Source: Prevotella sp. (lineage in GTDB: Bacteria > Bacteroidota > Bacteroidia > Bacteroidales > Bacteroidaceae). Taken from it: a stretch of DNA of 64,000 nt. A program made the position numbers and the translations under genes. The stretch is from assembly GCA_017417465.1 (NCBI GenBank), contig JAFPZD010000107.1:45438-109437 (forward strand). Reading direction: 5' to 3'. Every line of letters begins with the position of its first letter. Within the stretch, counting starts at the first letter, position 1. A model generated the notes under the pieces. It saw only the letters and a list, made by a program, of their open reading frames with translations, had not been told where the DNA came from and searched no databases. Of the stretch, positions 17,569 to 27,074 are shown piece by piece.

Positions 17569-18747
17569 TTACTTGAGAACTGCGCGCATGCCATCCTGTG
17601 CAGGACGCTCGATGAAGAGCTGGATGGTGTGTGCGCCAGCAGTAGCGGTGAAGTTGCCACCGTCCTGCTCAAGTGCATCGAACGTGCCACCGAAGTTCAC
17701 AGCCCAGTCGTGGTCGCGACGGAACTTCCACTCAGTGTCGGTGTCGAAGTTGACATCAGCAGTCAGACAGTGGTTGTCTGTGTCGTAGGTCATATCCACA
17801 TCATCACCCCAGTTGTTGAATCCACCAATGATTGACCATGTTGTAGCAACGGCATTAATGGTCTTATCAACAATGTTCACAGTGAAGTAGTACATGCCTG
17901 GCTCACCAACGAAGTTGATGTTGCCACCACCACCGTCGCCAAGGTCGATGTTGCCGCTGACATCCTTGAAGCTGCCATTGTTGAACTCAGCCGACCAGTC
18001 GCCGACAGGTGTGAACTTGAACTCGCCATTCATGTAAGCGTAGCCACTGTAGTTCTCGCCATCCTCAGAAACAAGGACAGGACATACGCCGTGGTTCCAG
18101 CCATTGCCGTTGCCAGGAACCCAGAGGTAGCTCTCCTCGGCGGGCTTCTCCATCACGTCGATCCACTTCGACGGAATGAGGATGACCTTCACGACGTTAC
18201 TCTTGGCAAGCATCTGCTGGCTGCCGTCACCCTTCATCCAAAGAGCGACCACGCGCAGATAGGCATCAGTAGCCGTCATGGCAGTTCCAGCGGGCCAGAC
18301 GTAGAGCTTGTTCAGGGCTGAGTTCAGGTCGTCGGCATTCATCTCGGCGCGGCACTCATCGAAGTATGCGTCGAGCGTCGTGTAGTCGTGTCCTGTGGGC
18401 GTCCCTGTAAAGTTACCTTCTGCATCGGTAACCTCGGCCAATGCCGATTCAAACGTCTTGGTGAAGTTGCCGTCCTTTGAGACCTGTACGGCATAGCGCA
18501 TGCCATAGGTGCCAGCAGCACCAAGGGGCGCATTGTCAGTCGTCAGCACTGGCTGCGACCACGTCATTGTCAAGAAATCGGTGGAACCGAGTGCAACGTT
18601 AAGACCTGCGAACTCAGGTGTATTGAGTTTGAACTCAACGTTACCTTTTGTATTGAGCACGGGGTTTGAGTCCCTGTCTTCTTCACAGGCCGTGAAGACA
18701 AGCAGGCCAGCCAGTGCCATCAATGTTGATTTCAATATATTTTTCAT
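17569..18747 (-). CDS. susE: SusE-like outer membrane starch-binding lipoprotein
   Basis: 392 residues. Signal and lipobox end GLLVFTAC, followed by EEDRDSN. The N-terminal SusE domain (about residues 25-130) contains FELNTPEF-like and MRYAVQVSKDGNF strands. Two C-terminal binding domains follow, including YLWVPGNGNGWNHG and WSIIGGFNNWGDDVD. In characterised Sus systems SusE binds starch and helps set the size of oligosaccharides taken up. It lies directly after susD, 19 bases apart. Confidence 0.87.
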   Translation of the reverse strand: MKNILKSTLMALAGLLVFTACEEDRDSNPVLNTKGNVEFKLNTPEFAGLNVALGSTDFLTMTWSQPVLTTDNAPLGAAGTYGMRYAVQVSKDGNFTKTFESALAEVTDAEGNFTGTPTGHDYTTLDAYFDECRAEMNADDLNSALNKLYVWPAGTAMTATDAYLRVVALWMKGDGSQQMLAKSNVVKVILIPSKWIDVMEKPAEESYLWVPGNGNGWNHGVCPVLVSEDGENYSGYAYMNGEFKFTPVGDWSAEFNNGSFKDVSGNIDLGDGGGGNINFVGEPGMYYFTVNIVDKTINAVATTWSIIGGFNNWGDDVDMTYDTDNHCLTADVNFDTDTEWKFRRDHDWAVNFGGTFDALEQDGGNFTATAGAHTIQLFIERPAQDGMRAVLK

Positions 18748-18766
18748 TGTCGATAAGTTTTATGGG

Positions 18767-20308
18767 TTAATAACCAGTGTTCTGAGTGAAACCATTGGCA
18801 GTGATAACGACCGACGGAATGGGGAATACCTTCTTGCCGCCAAACTTACCAAAGCGAATCAGGTCAACACGACGACGGCCTTCGAAGTAGAACTCGCGCG
18901 ACCACTCGTCACAGATATCGTTAAGGCTGTAGGATGCCTTCTTCGCAGCGTGGGCACGGTCTCTCAACTCGTCGATGGCCTGCTTGCCCTCTGCCGTTGT
19001 CGTACCGTTGTTCATGCGAGCCGTAGCTTCTGCATAGGTGAGGTTAGCCTCAGCAGCACGCATGATGAAGAAGTCCATGTCAGCAAACGTAGCCGAATTG
19101 GTGGTTCCATTGTCTGAGCGCCAGTTGCTGAACTTGGTTGTGGCAAAGCCATTCTTGAACACACCAGGATCGGTGTTGTCGTACAGGCGGTCGACACCGT
19201 CGAACAGGGCACGGTCGTCGCCTGTGATGGCTGTCATGTCCCATGCAAACACGTGGTAGGCATCGTCGTTGGTGATGCCGAACTTCTGAAGCAGCGTCGG
19301 ACGGCAGCGGTTGCCACCCCATGCCTGGTCAGTGTTGTTGGTTGCACCTGGATCATAGACATTAGCATGCAGGTCGGCATCGTAGGTTGAGCCAATGAGG
19401 AACAGCGACGAGCACCAGCTCTGCGACATCTTGCCGTCTTGCAGAAGCGGGAAAATACCCTCGTAGGCAGCACCCGTCTCGCCATTGTCGGCCATGAAGA
19501 GCATCTGGTAAGCGCTCCACTGGTTGGCACCACTCTTATGGATCTTGTAGTCAGAGTCCATCACCTTCTTGGCATACTCGGCAGCCTTTGCCCACTGGGC
19601 CGTGCCAGTATAAACCTCAGCGTTGAGGTAGAGGCGAGCCAGCAGCATCCAGGCAGCAGCCTTGTCAACGCGGCCATAGCCCTTGTCGCTCGACTTCTTG
19701 GCTTTGGCGTCGCTCAGGGCGGGCTCCAGGTCGAGCACCTCGTTCAGGATCCACTCGTAAGCTTCCTCACGGCTGATCTGCCTTGGGGTTGCCAACGGCT
19801 CTGTTGCAAAGGGCACTGAGCCCCAGGCGTCCATAATTAAATAATATTGGAACGCGCGCAGGAAGCGAGCCTCTGCCGTCATCGTGGCATCGTGGCCACC
19901 CTTTTCAGCAATATACTGATTGCAGTAGGTGATACCCGTTGTCAGACGTGAGTAGTAGCCGTAGAGCATGGGGTGCTGGTCACCATAGGTGTTGGTGACG
20001 AACTCCGTGATACCAGCATCGCCCCATCCGCAGATAGCCTCGTCGGAAGTCAGCTCGTTCGAGTTCCACATTTGGCGGACAAGTCCGACGGTACCACCAT
20101 CGAAGCCGTCAATATCAACTTCGTTACCACCCTGGTTTCCCTGCATGGCAAAGTTAGCATAGCATTTGTTCAGCAGGCCTTCGGGTGTCGACTCCAAATC
20201 GAGGTTGGGATCAATCGGAGTAACGTCCAAGTCGCCAGTGCACGATGTCATGCCCATGGTAAGAGCAAGAGCAGCAACGGGCAATATAGTCTTTATATAC
20301 TTGTTCAT
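18767..20308 (-). CDS. susD: SusD-family starch-binding lipoprotein
   Basis: 513 residues, usual for SusD. Lipobox at Cys23 (MGMTSC), then the TPR-containing helical domain (ARFLRAFQYYLIMDAWGSVP, the SusD signature) and the ligand-binding part. The C-terminus has the typical DEWSREFYFEGRRRVDLIRFGKF motif. It forms the lid over the SusC transporter and captures starch oligosaccharides. It sits 22 bases after susC. Confidence 0.94.
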   Translation of the reverse strand: MNKYIKTILPVAALALTMGMTSCTGDLDVTPIDPNLDLESTPEGLLNKCYANFAMQGNQGGNEVDIDGFDGGTVGLVRQMWNSNELTSDEAICGWGDAGITEFVTNTYGDQHPMLYGYYSRLTTGITYCNQYIAEKGGHDATMTAEARFLRAFQYYLIMDAWGSVPFATEPLATPRQISREEAYEWILNEVLDLEPALSDAKAKKSSDKGYGRVDKAAAWMLLARLYLNAEVYTGTAQWAKAAEYAKKVMDSDYKIHKSGANQWSAYQMLFMADNGETGAAYEGIFPLLQDGKMSQSWCSSLFLIGSTYDADLHANVYDPGATNNTDQAWGGNRCRPTLLQKFGITNDDAYHVFAWDMTAITGDDRALFDGVDRLYDNTDPGVFKNGFATTKFSNWRSDNGTTNSATFADMDFFIMRAAEANLTYAEATARMNNGTTTAEGKQAIDELRDRAHAAKKASYSLNDICDEWSREFYFEGRRRVDLIRFGKFGGKKVFPIPSVVITANGFTQNTGY

Positions 20309-20330
20309 GATTATTTCTCCTTTCTACTAA

Positions 20331-23300
20331 TTAAAAGTTCAGATTAAGACCGACGATGACTGAGAACGGACGGGGGTACATGTTGTTGTCAAGACCAGAG
20401 TTGACCTCAGGATCGAGACCGTTGTACTTGGTGACGGTCAGCACGTTGTTGGCTGTTGCGTAGACACGTCCGTTGAGTCCCTTATAGTTGGCGCCGCTGA
20501 AGAGCTTGTCGAAGCTGTAACCCAGCGTGATGTTGTCGAGTTTCAGGAAGCTGGCGTTCTTCACGTAGTAGTCGGTCAGCTTGGCCTGCATCTCGTCAGT
20601 CTGGAAGCCCTTCTCGATGGCCTCGCGCATCAGGTTGTCAGTGTAGTTCGACGATCTCCAGATCGAAGCCTTGCTGACATTGCTGAAGCCCTGCTCCACG
20701 CCGTTGTAGACGTAGTTGCCAAAGCTTGCGCGCCACGAGAAGCCGAAGTCCCAGTTCTTGTACTCCAGACGTGAGCTCAGACCCATGAGCAGCGGAGCGG
20801 CAATGCTCTTGTAGAGGTAGCGGTCGGAAGAGGTGATCTTACCATCGCCGTCGCGGTCGACCACCATGTTCTCGATGGGCTTGCCATTCTCGTCGTACAC
20901 CTGCTGGTAGACATAGAAGCTGTTGGCAGGGAATCCCACCTGGTTGGCCATACCGTAGTTACCAGTACCACCACCGATGTTAGGACCAGTCTCCACGGGG
21001 ATACCATCGTTCACGCCCGTCAGGTCGGTAATCTCGTTGTGGTTGTAGGTGATATTGTAGTTCAACGTCCAGAACCAGTCGTTCGAGCGAATGACCTTCC
21101 AGTCGATAGCGAACTCGACACCGACGTTCTTCAGCGAACCGATGTTCTGCCAGCACTTGTTACGGACAGCCGTCATAATGGGAGCGGGAGCGTAGTTCAG
21201 CAGGTCGGTGGTCTTACGATAGTAGCCATCGACTGAGAACGACAGGCGCTGGTCGAGGATTCCGAAGTCGATACCGACGTTGGTGGTCGTGGTGGTCTCC
21301 CACTTCAGCTCAGGTGTGAAGTTGTCAGGACGATAGAGTGAGCCATCGCCAAAGACGGGATAGTAAGAACCGTTGCCCGTGTTCTTCGAGTAAGTAGCAA
21401 TCCAGCAGTAGTCGCCTACGCCTTCCTGCTGACCAGTCTTACCCCAGCCCAGACGCAGCTTAGCGTCTGAGAGCCATGTGGCACCCTTCAGGATCGGCTC
21501 GTTGTTGATGCGCCATGCGAATGCGAAGGCGGGGAACGTCGAGAAGTGGTTCTTGAAGCGCGAGGTACCATCGTGACGGATGGTAGCAGTCAGCATGTAG
21601 CGGTCGAAAGCGGTGTAGTTGGCACGGCCGAAGAACGAGACGAGGTAGTTCTCAGTCTTGTACTCATTGCTGCTGGGCTCGTGGGGCTTGTTGGCATTGG
21701 TGCTGTGGGTCGAGGGATAGTAGCCCGAGCCTTCTGATGTCTGGTGGCGCCAGAAGTGCTGCCACTCGTAACCTGCCATAATGTCGAAGTGCTGTGTCTC
21801 AGCGAAGTCCTTGTAGTACTGTGCGTAGGCACTGAGCGAGAGGTTGCGCTTCACGATCTTGTCCCATCCGCTCCAGCCGTAGTAGATGGAGTTGGCCGAA
21901 TTGCTCGAGACGTCGGTCTCCTGCTTACCCGTCGAGAGGTCGGCACCGCCGATGACGTGGAGTCGCAGGTCCTCGAAGCCATGAATCTTATAGTCAATCT
22001 CAGCCGTTCCGATGAAGGCATAGCTGTTGGCGCGGTCGTCCTTGCTGTTCAGCATGTCGAGCGGGTTCTTGGTGGCCAGATTGTTGTAGGTGTAAGGCCA
22101 GGTGGGGTCGCCCAGCGACGAGCCGTTCGAAACCCACTGGAAGTAGCCGCCGAAGTTCTTCAGCACGGCGTCGGCCGTCGTGCCGTCAGCAGCAAACAGG
22201 TTGGCGTGGTACTTCGAGGTGTAGGCATAGGGATCCTGCGTCGGATCCATGCGCACAGCAGCTCCCACGGCACCACCGTCGGCATAGGTCGAGTGGGCAT
22301 ACATACCCTTACCGTTGAGGTTCATCGTCAGGTGGTCGTCGAGCAGCGAGGGGTTCAGGTTGAGGGCAACCGTCGAACGCTGGAAGTCGGAGGTCTTCAG
22401 CGTACCCTGCTGGTCAGTGAAGCCCACTGAGAGGCGGTAGGGCAGGTTCTTCAGGGCACCGCTGACCGTGACGTTGTGGTCGTGGCTGAGGGCAGTGCGG
22501 AAGATGAGGTCCTGCCAGTCGGTGTTGGCTGTTCCAAGGGCGTCAACAGCGTTGGCGTAGTTGGCATCGCCAGCATAGAGGTTCTTGATGAAACCACGGA
22601 ACTCGTTGCCGTCCATCACGTCCACAGTGCTCTTGTTGAAGCTGGCCGTGAAGCTACCAGCGTAGCTCACCGTAGGCTTCTGGCCCTTGCGACCCTTCTT
22701 CGTGGTGATGATGATGACACCGTTAGAACCACGGCTACCATAGATGGCAGTGGCCGAGGCATCCTTCAGCACGTTGAACGACTCAATATCCTGAGGGTTC
22801 ACCATGGCCAGAAGGTTGGCCAGACCTTTCACGCCGTTGTTGTCCATAGGCATGCCGTCGATCACAATCAGAGGATCGTTGCTACCTGACAGTGACGAGC
22901 CACCACGGATACGAATCTGGGCACCACCACCAGGCGTACCGTCGTTTGAGTTGACGGCCACACCAGCGATCTTACCCTGCATCATGTCCTGGGGATTCAC
23001 CACGACACCCTTGTTCTTGGTGTCAGGCTTCAGGGCCGTCACCGAACCGGTCAAGTCGCTCTTCTTTGCCACACCGTAACCGATGACCACCACCTCGTTA
23101 AGAAGGGCGGAATCGTCCTGCAGCGTGACAACAACACTGGGAGCAGCGGCGACAGTTGCGGGCTGATAGCCCATGTAAGTCACTGTCAGCTGTGCTCCCT
23201 GATTTGCCTGAATGGTGAAATTACCATCGAAGTCGCTGATGGCGCCTCCCTGGGCACCTGCTACCTTGACGGTTGCGCCGATGATGGGTTCACCAGTGGC

Positions 23301-23417
23301 ATCTTTCACATGGCCTTTCACAGTAATCTGCTGTGCAAAGGCTCCTACCGAGAGGAAGAGACCCAATAGCAGGGCGAGCGTCCTCAGCGGTAATTGAATG
23401 TTTACCTGCTTCATCAT
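20331..23417 (-). CDS. susC: SusC-family TonB-dependent outer membrane transporter
   Basis: 1028 residues. Signal peptide ends GAFAQQ. A carboxypeptidase-regulatory-like domain (about residues 30-105, ITVKGHVKDATGEPIIGATV) precedes the plug domain with the SusC signature LNEVVVIGYGVAKKSDLTGSV. The 22-strand barrel ends in FSVIVGLNLNF with the C-terminal Phe required for BAM assembly. With SusD it imports malto-oligosaccharides using TonB. First gene of the locus; its promoter lies about 75 bases upstream on the minus strand. Confidence 0.95.
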   Translation of the reverse strand: MMKQVNIQLPLRTLALLLGLFLSVGAFAQQITVKGHVKDATGEPIIGATVKVAGAQGGAISDFDGNFTIQANQGAQLTVTYMGYQPATVAAAPSVVVTLQDDSALLNEVVVIGYGVAKKSDLTGSVTALKPDTKNKGVVVNPQDMMQGKIAGVAVNSNDGTPGGGAQIRIRGGSSLSGSNDPLIVIDGMPMDNNGVKGLANLLAMVNPQDIESFNVLKDASATAIYGSRGSNGVIIITTKKGRKGQKPTVSYAGSFTASFNKSTVDVMDGNEFRGFIKNLYAGDANYANAVDALGTANTDWQDLIFRTALSHDHNVTVSGALKNLPYRLSVGFTDQQGTLKTSDFQRSTVALNLNPSLLDDHLTMNLNGKGMYAHSTYADGGAVGAAVRMDPTQDPYAYTSKYHANLFAADGTTADAVLKNFGGYFQWVSNGSSLGDPTWPYTYNNLATKNPLDMLNSKDDRANSYAFIGTAEIDYKIHGFEDLRLHVIGGADLSTGKQETDVSSNSANSIYYGWSGWDKIVKRNLSLSAYAQYYKDFAETQHFDIMAGYEWQHFWRHQTSEGSGYYPSTHSTNANKPHEPSSNEYKTENYLVSFFGRANYTAFDRYMLTATIRHDGTSRFKNHFSTFPAFAFAWRINNEPILKGATWLSDAKLRLGWGKTGQQEGVGDYCWIATYSKNTGNGSYYPVFGDGSLYRPDNFTPELKWETTTTTNVGIDFGILDQRLSFSVDGYYRKTTDLLNYAPAPIMTAVRNKCWQNIGSLKNVGVEFAIDWKVIRSNDWFWTLNYNITYNHNEITDLTGVNDGIPVETGPNIGGGTGNYGMANQVGFPANSFYVYQQVYDENGKPIENMVVDRDGDGKITSSDRYLYKSIAAPLLMGLSSRLEYKNWDFGFSWRASFGNYVYNGVEQGFSNVSKASIWRSSNYTDNLMREAIEKGFQTDEMQAKLTDYYVKNASFLKLDNITLGYSFDKLFSGANYKGLNGRVYATANNVLTVTKYNGLDPEVNSGLDNNMYPRPFSVIVGLNLNF

Positions 23418-23492
23418 TACATTTAGTTAGAGTTAATTATTGTTAGTATTTGAACTTGTTTTGTCTTTAGGCTGTTATGGCCATTTCATGTG

Positions 23493-23632
23493 CAAAATTA
23501 AATGTTTCCCGCGTTCTTCACTATTTTTTTACACTATTTTCGTTATATACTCTTGTGCAAACGTTTGCATTCTTTCTTGTACACAAAACAAAAGTTAATG
23601 TTCACGCACGCACGGACAATTATTTAATTTTG
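23493..23632. promoter_or_regulatory. Divergent susC / lacI-type promoters with central LacI-family operator
   Basis: Minus-strand -7 box TAATTTTG (23493-23500) for susC and plus-strand -7 box TAATTTTG (23625-23632) for the regulator. Exactly midway lies the perfect 14-base palindrome TGCAAACGTTTGCA (23556-23569), which has the central CG and form of LacI/PurR-type operators. Its centre is 62 bases from each -7 box, a position suited to activation or looping rather than simple blockage. Confidence 0.75.
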
Positions 23633-23654
23633 CACAAAAGTAGTTAAGACGCCT

Positions 23655-24680
23655 ATGAACGAGAACACTCAACTCACGATGAAGGACATCGCCCGCGAAC
23701 TGGGTATTTCGGTGGCTACTGTCTCAAGGGCACTGAAGGATTCGCCACGCATCTCGGCCGAGCAGCGCAAGCGCATCCAAGACTATGCCCGCGCTCACAA
23801 CTTCACGCCAAACCTCATTGCCGAGTCGCTGCGCCACTCCAAGGTGCAGCCTATGAAGGTCATCGGCGTCATCGTGCCTGAACTGGTCCACTACTACTTC
23901 GCCTCGATCCTCAAAGGCATCGAGGAGGAGGCCGAGGCCCACGGCTACCGTGTGATGGTGGGACAGAGTGGCGAGCAGTACGAGCGCGAGGTGAAGCTCT
24001 GCCGCTCGTTCTACGAGAACAAGGTCTGCGGCATCATCGTCTCACAAGCCAAGGACACGCTGCAGTACGACCACTTCAAGCAGCTCATCGCCTCAGGCGT
24101 GCCACTGGTGTTCTACGACCGCATCTGCACAGGCGTCAACGCCAGCCGCGTCGTCGTCGACGACTACATGGGCGCCTTCAACGCCGTGACCTACCTCATC
24201 AACACTGGGTGCAGGCACATCGCCTTCTACGGACTGCCCATGCACCTTGAGATTGCCAAGAACCGCTTCAACGGCTATAAGGACGCGCTGCTGAAGCACG
24301 GCCTACGCTACGACGAGCGTCTGGTGCGCATCTGCGACAACCGCGACGATGCTGAGGTCATCACGCCTGAGCTGTTCAACGACGAGCCATACCCTGATGC
24401 GTTCTTCGCCGTCAACGACGACACGGCCATCGGCATCCTCTACACTGTCAAGCGCATGGGTCTCCGCGTGCCTGACGACATCTCCATCTGCGGATTCACC
24501 AACGGCGAGCGTGCCATCGCCTGCGACCCCATGCTCACCACCGTCGAGCAGCGCGGCCTGCGCGTCGGCGAGGAGGCCGCCAACATCCTCATCAGCCAAG
24601 TCGAGGGCACACTGCCCCACGACCGCATCGAGCGCCGCATCGTGCGCACACGGCTCATCATCCGCGGAACGACGCGGTGA
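23655..24680 (+). CDS. LacI-family transcriptional regulator of the starch locus
   Basis: 341 residues. N-terminal LacI helix-turn-helix (MKDIARELGISVATVSRALK, about residues 10-29) and hinge helix, then a periplasmic-binding-protein-like sensor domain. The DNA contact sequence (VATVSRAL) fits recognition of a palindrome with central CG, as found in the promoter gap. It is divergent from susC and upstream of an MFS sugar transporter, so it probably controls both according to a sugar effector, most likely maltose or an oligosaccharide. The start ATG is 23 bases after the -7 box. Confidence 0.9.
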   Translation: MNENTQLTMKDIARELGISVATVSRALKDSPRISAEQRKRIQDYARAHNFTPNLIAESLRHSKVQPMKVIGVIVPELVHYYFASILKGIEEEAEAHGYRVMVGQSGEQYEREVKLCRSFYENKVCGIIVSQAKDTLQYDHFKQLIASGVPLVFYDRICTGVNASRVVVDDYMGAFNAVTYLINTGCRHIAFYGLPMHLEIAKNRFNGYKDALLKHGLRYDERLVRICDNRDDAEVITPELFNDEPYPDAFFAVNDDTAIGILYTVKRMGLRVPDDISICGFTNGERAIACDPMLTTVEQRGLRVGEEAANILISQVEGTLPHDRIERRIVRTRLIIRGTTR

Positions 24681-24683
24681 TTG

Positions 24684-24951
24684 GCATCGGTTGGGTTGGG
24701 GGGCATTGGTTTGACACGGTTTTGACACGGTTGAGTGGTGGGAAGCATCGGTTTGACACGGTTTTGACACGGTTGGGTTGGGAGGAGCATCGGTTTGACA
24801 CGGTTTTAACACGGTTGGGTGTTGGGAGAAGCATCGGTTTAACACGGTTTTAACACGGTTGAGTGGTGGGAAGCATCGGTTTGACACGGTTTTGACACGG
24901 TTGGGTGTTGGGAGGAGCATCGGTTTGACACGGTTTGACACGGTTTGGCGG
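24684..24951. repeat. Left array of GCATCGGTTTGACACGGTT words (inverted relative to the right array)
   Basis: Starting right after the regulator stop, about seven degenerate copies of a unit of roughly 40 bases: GCATCGGTTTGACACGG then TTTTGACACGGTT then a G/T-rich joint. The complementary words form a second array on the other side of the GxxExxY gene. No variable spacers are present, so it is not a CRISPR array. It makes up most of a 334-base gap; the remaining AT-rich part (24952-25014) just precedes the next gene. Confidence 0.9.
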
Positions 24952-25014
24952 TGTAAGAAGGAATAAAATAATAAAATAGAACAATATATATAAGAAAGGA
25001 ATACTTTAGTTGTT

Positions 25015-25407
25015 ATGCTTTTATATCAGGAATTGTCTGACAAGGTTCTAAGAGCCTACAACAACGTGCAGAATGCATTAGGTAAAGGACTTGCTGAAAA
25101 AGTCTATGAGAATGCACTTTGCATAGAATTCGACCAGATGGGGCTGTCGTATGAGAGACAGAAGCCTTTGCAGGTCGAATACAAAGGTCATATCGTAGGA
25201 AACTACGTGGCTGATTTCATGATAGAAGGAAAAATCATTATCGAGCTAAAAGCTGCCGTTTCAATCACCCCTGAACATATTGCACAAACCCTTAACTATA
25301 TCAATCTGACTCATTGCAAAGTAGGCTATATTCTAAATTTCACTCAACAGACAGGCCCTGGTTATAAACGTCTTCTTGGCTTAGCCGCAAGATGTGAAGA
25401 CCAATAG
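25015..25407 (+). CDS. GxxExxY protein, PD-(D/E)XK nuclease-like
   Basis: 130 residues. The family-naming motif is GLAEKVY (Gly25, Glu28, Tyr31). A PD-(D/E)XK-like core follows: ADF (Asp67), then IIELKA (Glu77, Lys79), and a C-terminal strand-helix ending FTQQTGPGYKRLL. These residues are the expected metal-binding and catalytic set, although activity of GxxExxY proteins has not, to my knowledge, been shown. It is markedly more AT-rich than its neighbours. It lies between the LacI-type regulator and the MFS transporter, flanked by inverted arrays of one repeat family, which suggests insertion into a formerly continuous regulator-transporter pair. Confidence 0.85.
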   Translation: MLLYQELSDKVLRAYNNVQNALGKGLAEKVYENALCIEFDQMGLSYERQKPLQVEYKGHIVGNYVADFMIEGKIIIELKAAVSITPEHIAQTLNYINLTHCKVGYILNFTQQTGPGYKRLLGLAARCEDQ

Positions 25408-25410
25408 CAC

Positions 25411-25615
25411 CCCAAACCGTGTCAAACCATATAAACCGTGTCAAACCGTGTTAAACCGATGCCACACCAAACCGTGTCAAACCGTGTTAAACCGATGCCA
25501 CAACCAACCGTGTCAAACCGTGTTAAACCGATGCCACAACCAACCGTGTCAAACCGTGTTAAAACGATGCCACAACCAAACCGATGCCACAACCAAACCG
25601 ATGCCACAAACTAAC
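25411..25615. repeat. Right array of AACCGTGT / AACCGATGCCACA words
   Basis: About six copies of a 36-37-base unit, AACCGTGTCAAACCGTGTT then AAACCGATGCCACA, shortening to a 16-18-base unit at the end. It is the reverse complement of the left array family at 24684-24951 and stops about 15 bases before the MFS start codon. Confidence 0.9.
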
Positions 25616-25631
25616 CCCAAAATAACCGAAT

Positions 25632-26942
25632 ATGAAAACAAAACCGAATTTGTCTTTCTGGAAGCTCTGGAACCTGAGCTTCGGATTTTTCGGAGTGCAG
25701 ATCGCCTATGCACTCCAGAGTGCTAACATCTCGCGTATATTCCGCACGCTTGGAGCCGACCCCCACGACCTGAGCTTCTTCTGGATCCTGCCGCCCCTTA
25801 TGGGCATGCTCGTGCAGCCCATCGTCGGCACCCTCAGCGACAAGACGTGGATGCGCTTCGGCCGTCGCATTCCCTACCTCTTCATCGGAGCCGCCGTTGC
25901 CGTCGCCGTCATGTGCCTGCTGCCCAATGCCGGCTCGCTGGGGCTGGCCACCGTTGGCGCCGTGCTCCTCGTGGGCACCATCCTGCTGATGCTCCTCGAC
26001 ACGAGCATCAACATGGCCATGCAGCCCTTCAAGATGCTCGTCGGCGACATGGTCAACGAGGAGCAGAAGGCCAAGGCCTACAGCATCCAGTCGTTCCTCT
26101 GCAATGCAGGCAGCGTCGTGGGCTTCGCCTTCCCCTTCTTCTTCGCAGCCATCGGCCTGAGCAACATCGCCCCTGAGGGCATCGTCCCTGACACCGTCAT
26201 CTGGTCGTTCTACATCGGCGCCGCCATCCTCATCCTCTGCGTCATCTACACCGTCATGAAGGTCAAGGAGTGGCCGCCGAAGGAGTACGAGGAGTACAAC
26301 GGCGTGGCCGAGGAGACGAAGGACTCAGGCAGCGCTAACTGGTTCGTGCTGCTGAAGAACGCCCCTGCCACCTTCTGGCGCGTCGGCCTCGTGCAGTTCT
26401 TCTGCTGGTCAGCATTCCTCTACATGTGGACCTACGTCGTCGACGCCGTGTCGCTCACCGTTTGGAACACCGACGAGCCCACCAGCGAGGCCTACCAGGT
26501 CGCTGGCAACTGGACGGGCATCCTCTACGCCATCCAGGCCATGGCCTCCGTATGCTGGGCCCTCGTGCTGCCACGCTTCAGCAACACCAAGGTGGCCTAT
26601 GCCGTCAGCCTGCTCATTGGTGGTGTGGGCTTCGCCCTCGTCCCCTACTGCGGCGGTCAGTATCTGCAGATCATCCCCTTCGTGCTCATCGGCTGTGCAT
26701 GGGCAGCCATGCTCGCCATGCCTTTCACCTTCGTCACCAACGCCCTGCAGGGCTACGGCCATATGGGAGCCTACCTCGGCCTGTTCAACTGCACCATCTG
26801 CCTGCCCCAGATCGTCGCCGCCCTCTGTGGTGGTCTCATCATGCGTGCCATCGGTGGTACTCAGGCCACGATGATGATTGTCGCCGGCCTGCTGCTCATC
26901 GTTGGTGCCTGCTGCGTCTTCGGCATCAAGGGACGGCGATAG
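25632..26942 (+). CDS. MFS sugar (probably maltose/malto-oligosaccharide) transporter
   Basis: 436 residues with about 12 hydrophobic segments. It has the GPH/SLC45-like signatures GMLVQPIVGTLSDKTWMRFG(RR) at the 2-3 loop and MQPFKMLVGDMVNEEQK. This family carries disaccharides or oligosaccharides across the inner membrane with a proton. In Bacteroidales, close relatives are found in starch loci, and its position next to susCDEF and a LacI regulator supports transport of maltose or maltodextrin from periplasm to cytoplasm. Substrate is inferred from context only. Confidence 0.85.
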   Translation: MKTKPNLSFWKLWNLSFGFFGVQIAYALQSANISRIFRTLGADPHDLSFFWILPPLMGMLVQPIVGTLSDKTWMRFGRRIPYLFIGAAVAVAVMCLLPNAGSLGLATVGAVLLVGTILLMLLDTSINMAMQPFKMLVGDMVNEEQKAKAYSIQSFLCNAGSVVGFAFPFFFAAIGLSNIAPEGIVPDTVIWSFYIGAAILILCVIYTVMKVKEWPPKEYEEYNGVAEETKDSGSANWFVLLKNAPATFWRVGLVQFFCWSAFLYMWTYVVDAVSLTVWNTDEPTSEAYQVAGNWTGILYAIQAMASVCWALVLPRFSNTKVAYAVSLLIGGVGFALVPYCGGQYLQIIPFVLIGCAWAAMLAMPFTFVTNALQGYGHMGAYLGLFNCTICLPQIVAALCGGLIMRAIGGTQATMMIVAGLLLIVGACCVFGIKGRR

Positions 26943-27026
26943 GAGTCAGTCCCCTGACCACTTGAAAAAGGGTTTTCCCTACCAAACAATAGGGGATTCC
27001 CATTTGGCGCATTCAGAAATAATGCG

Positions 27027-27034
27027 TACCTTTG
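27027..27034 (+). promoter_or_regulatory. Promoter of glycine-zipper lipoprotein gene
   Basis: TACCTTTG with TTTG 20 bases upstream (27003-27006), a full match to the Bacteroidota -33/-7 consensus. About 41 bases before the ATG. Confidence 0.7.
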
Positions 27035-27074
27035 CCGCCGTAAACCGACAACAAACAAAAAAACCAAGAGCGAT

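Noticed and set aside
24684-25615. CRISPR-like arrays around the GxxExxY gene
   Set aside because: Units repeat fully with short degenerate joints; there are no unique spacers of constant length, no cas genes, and the two sides are inverted copies.
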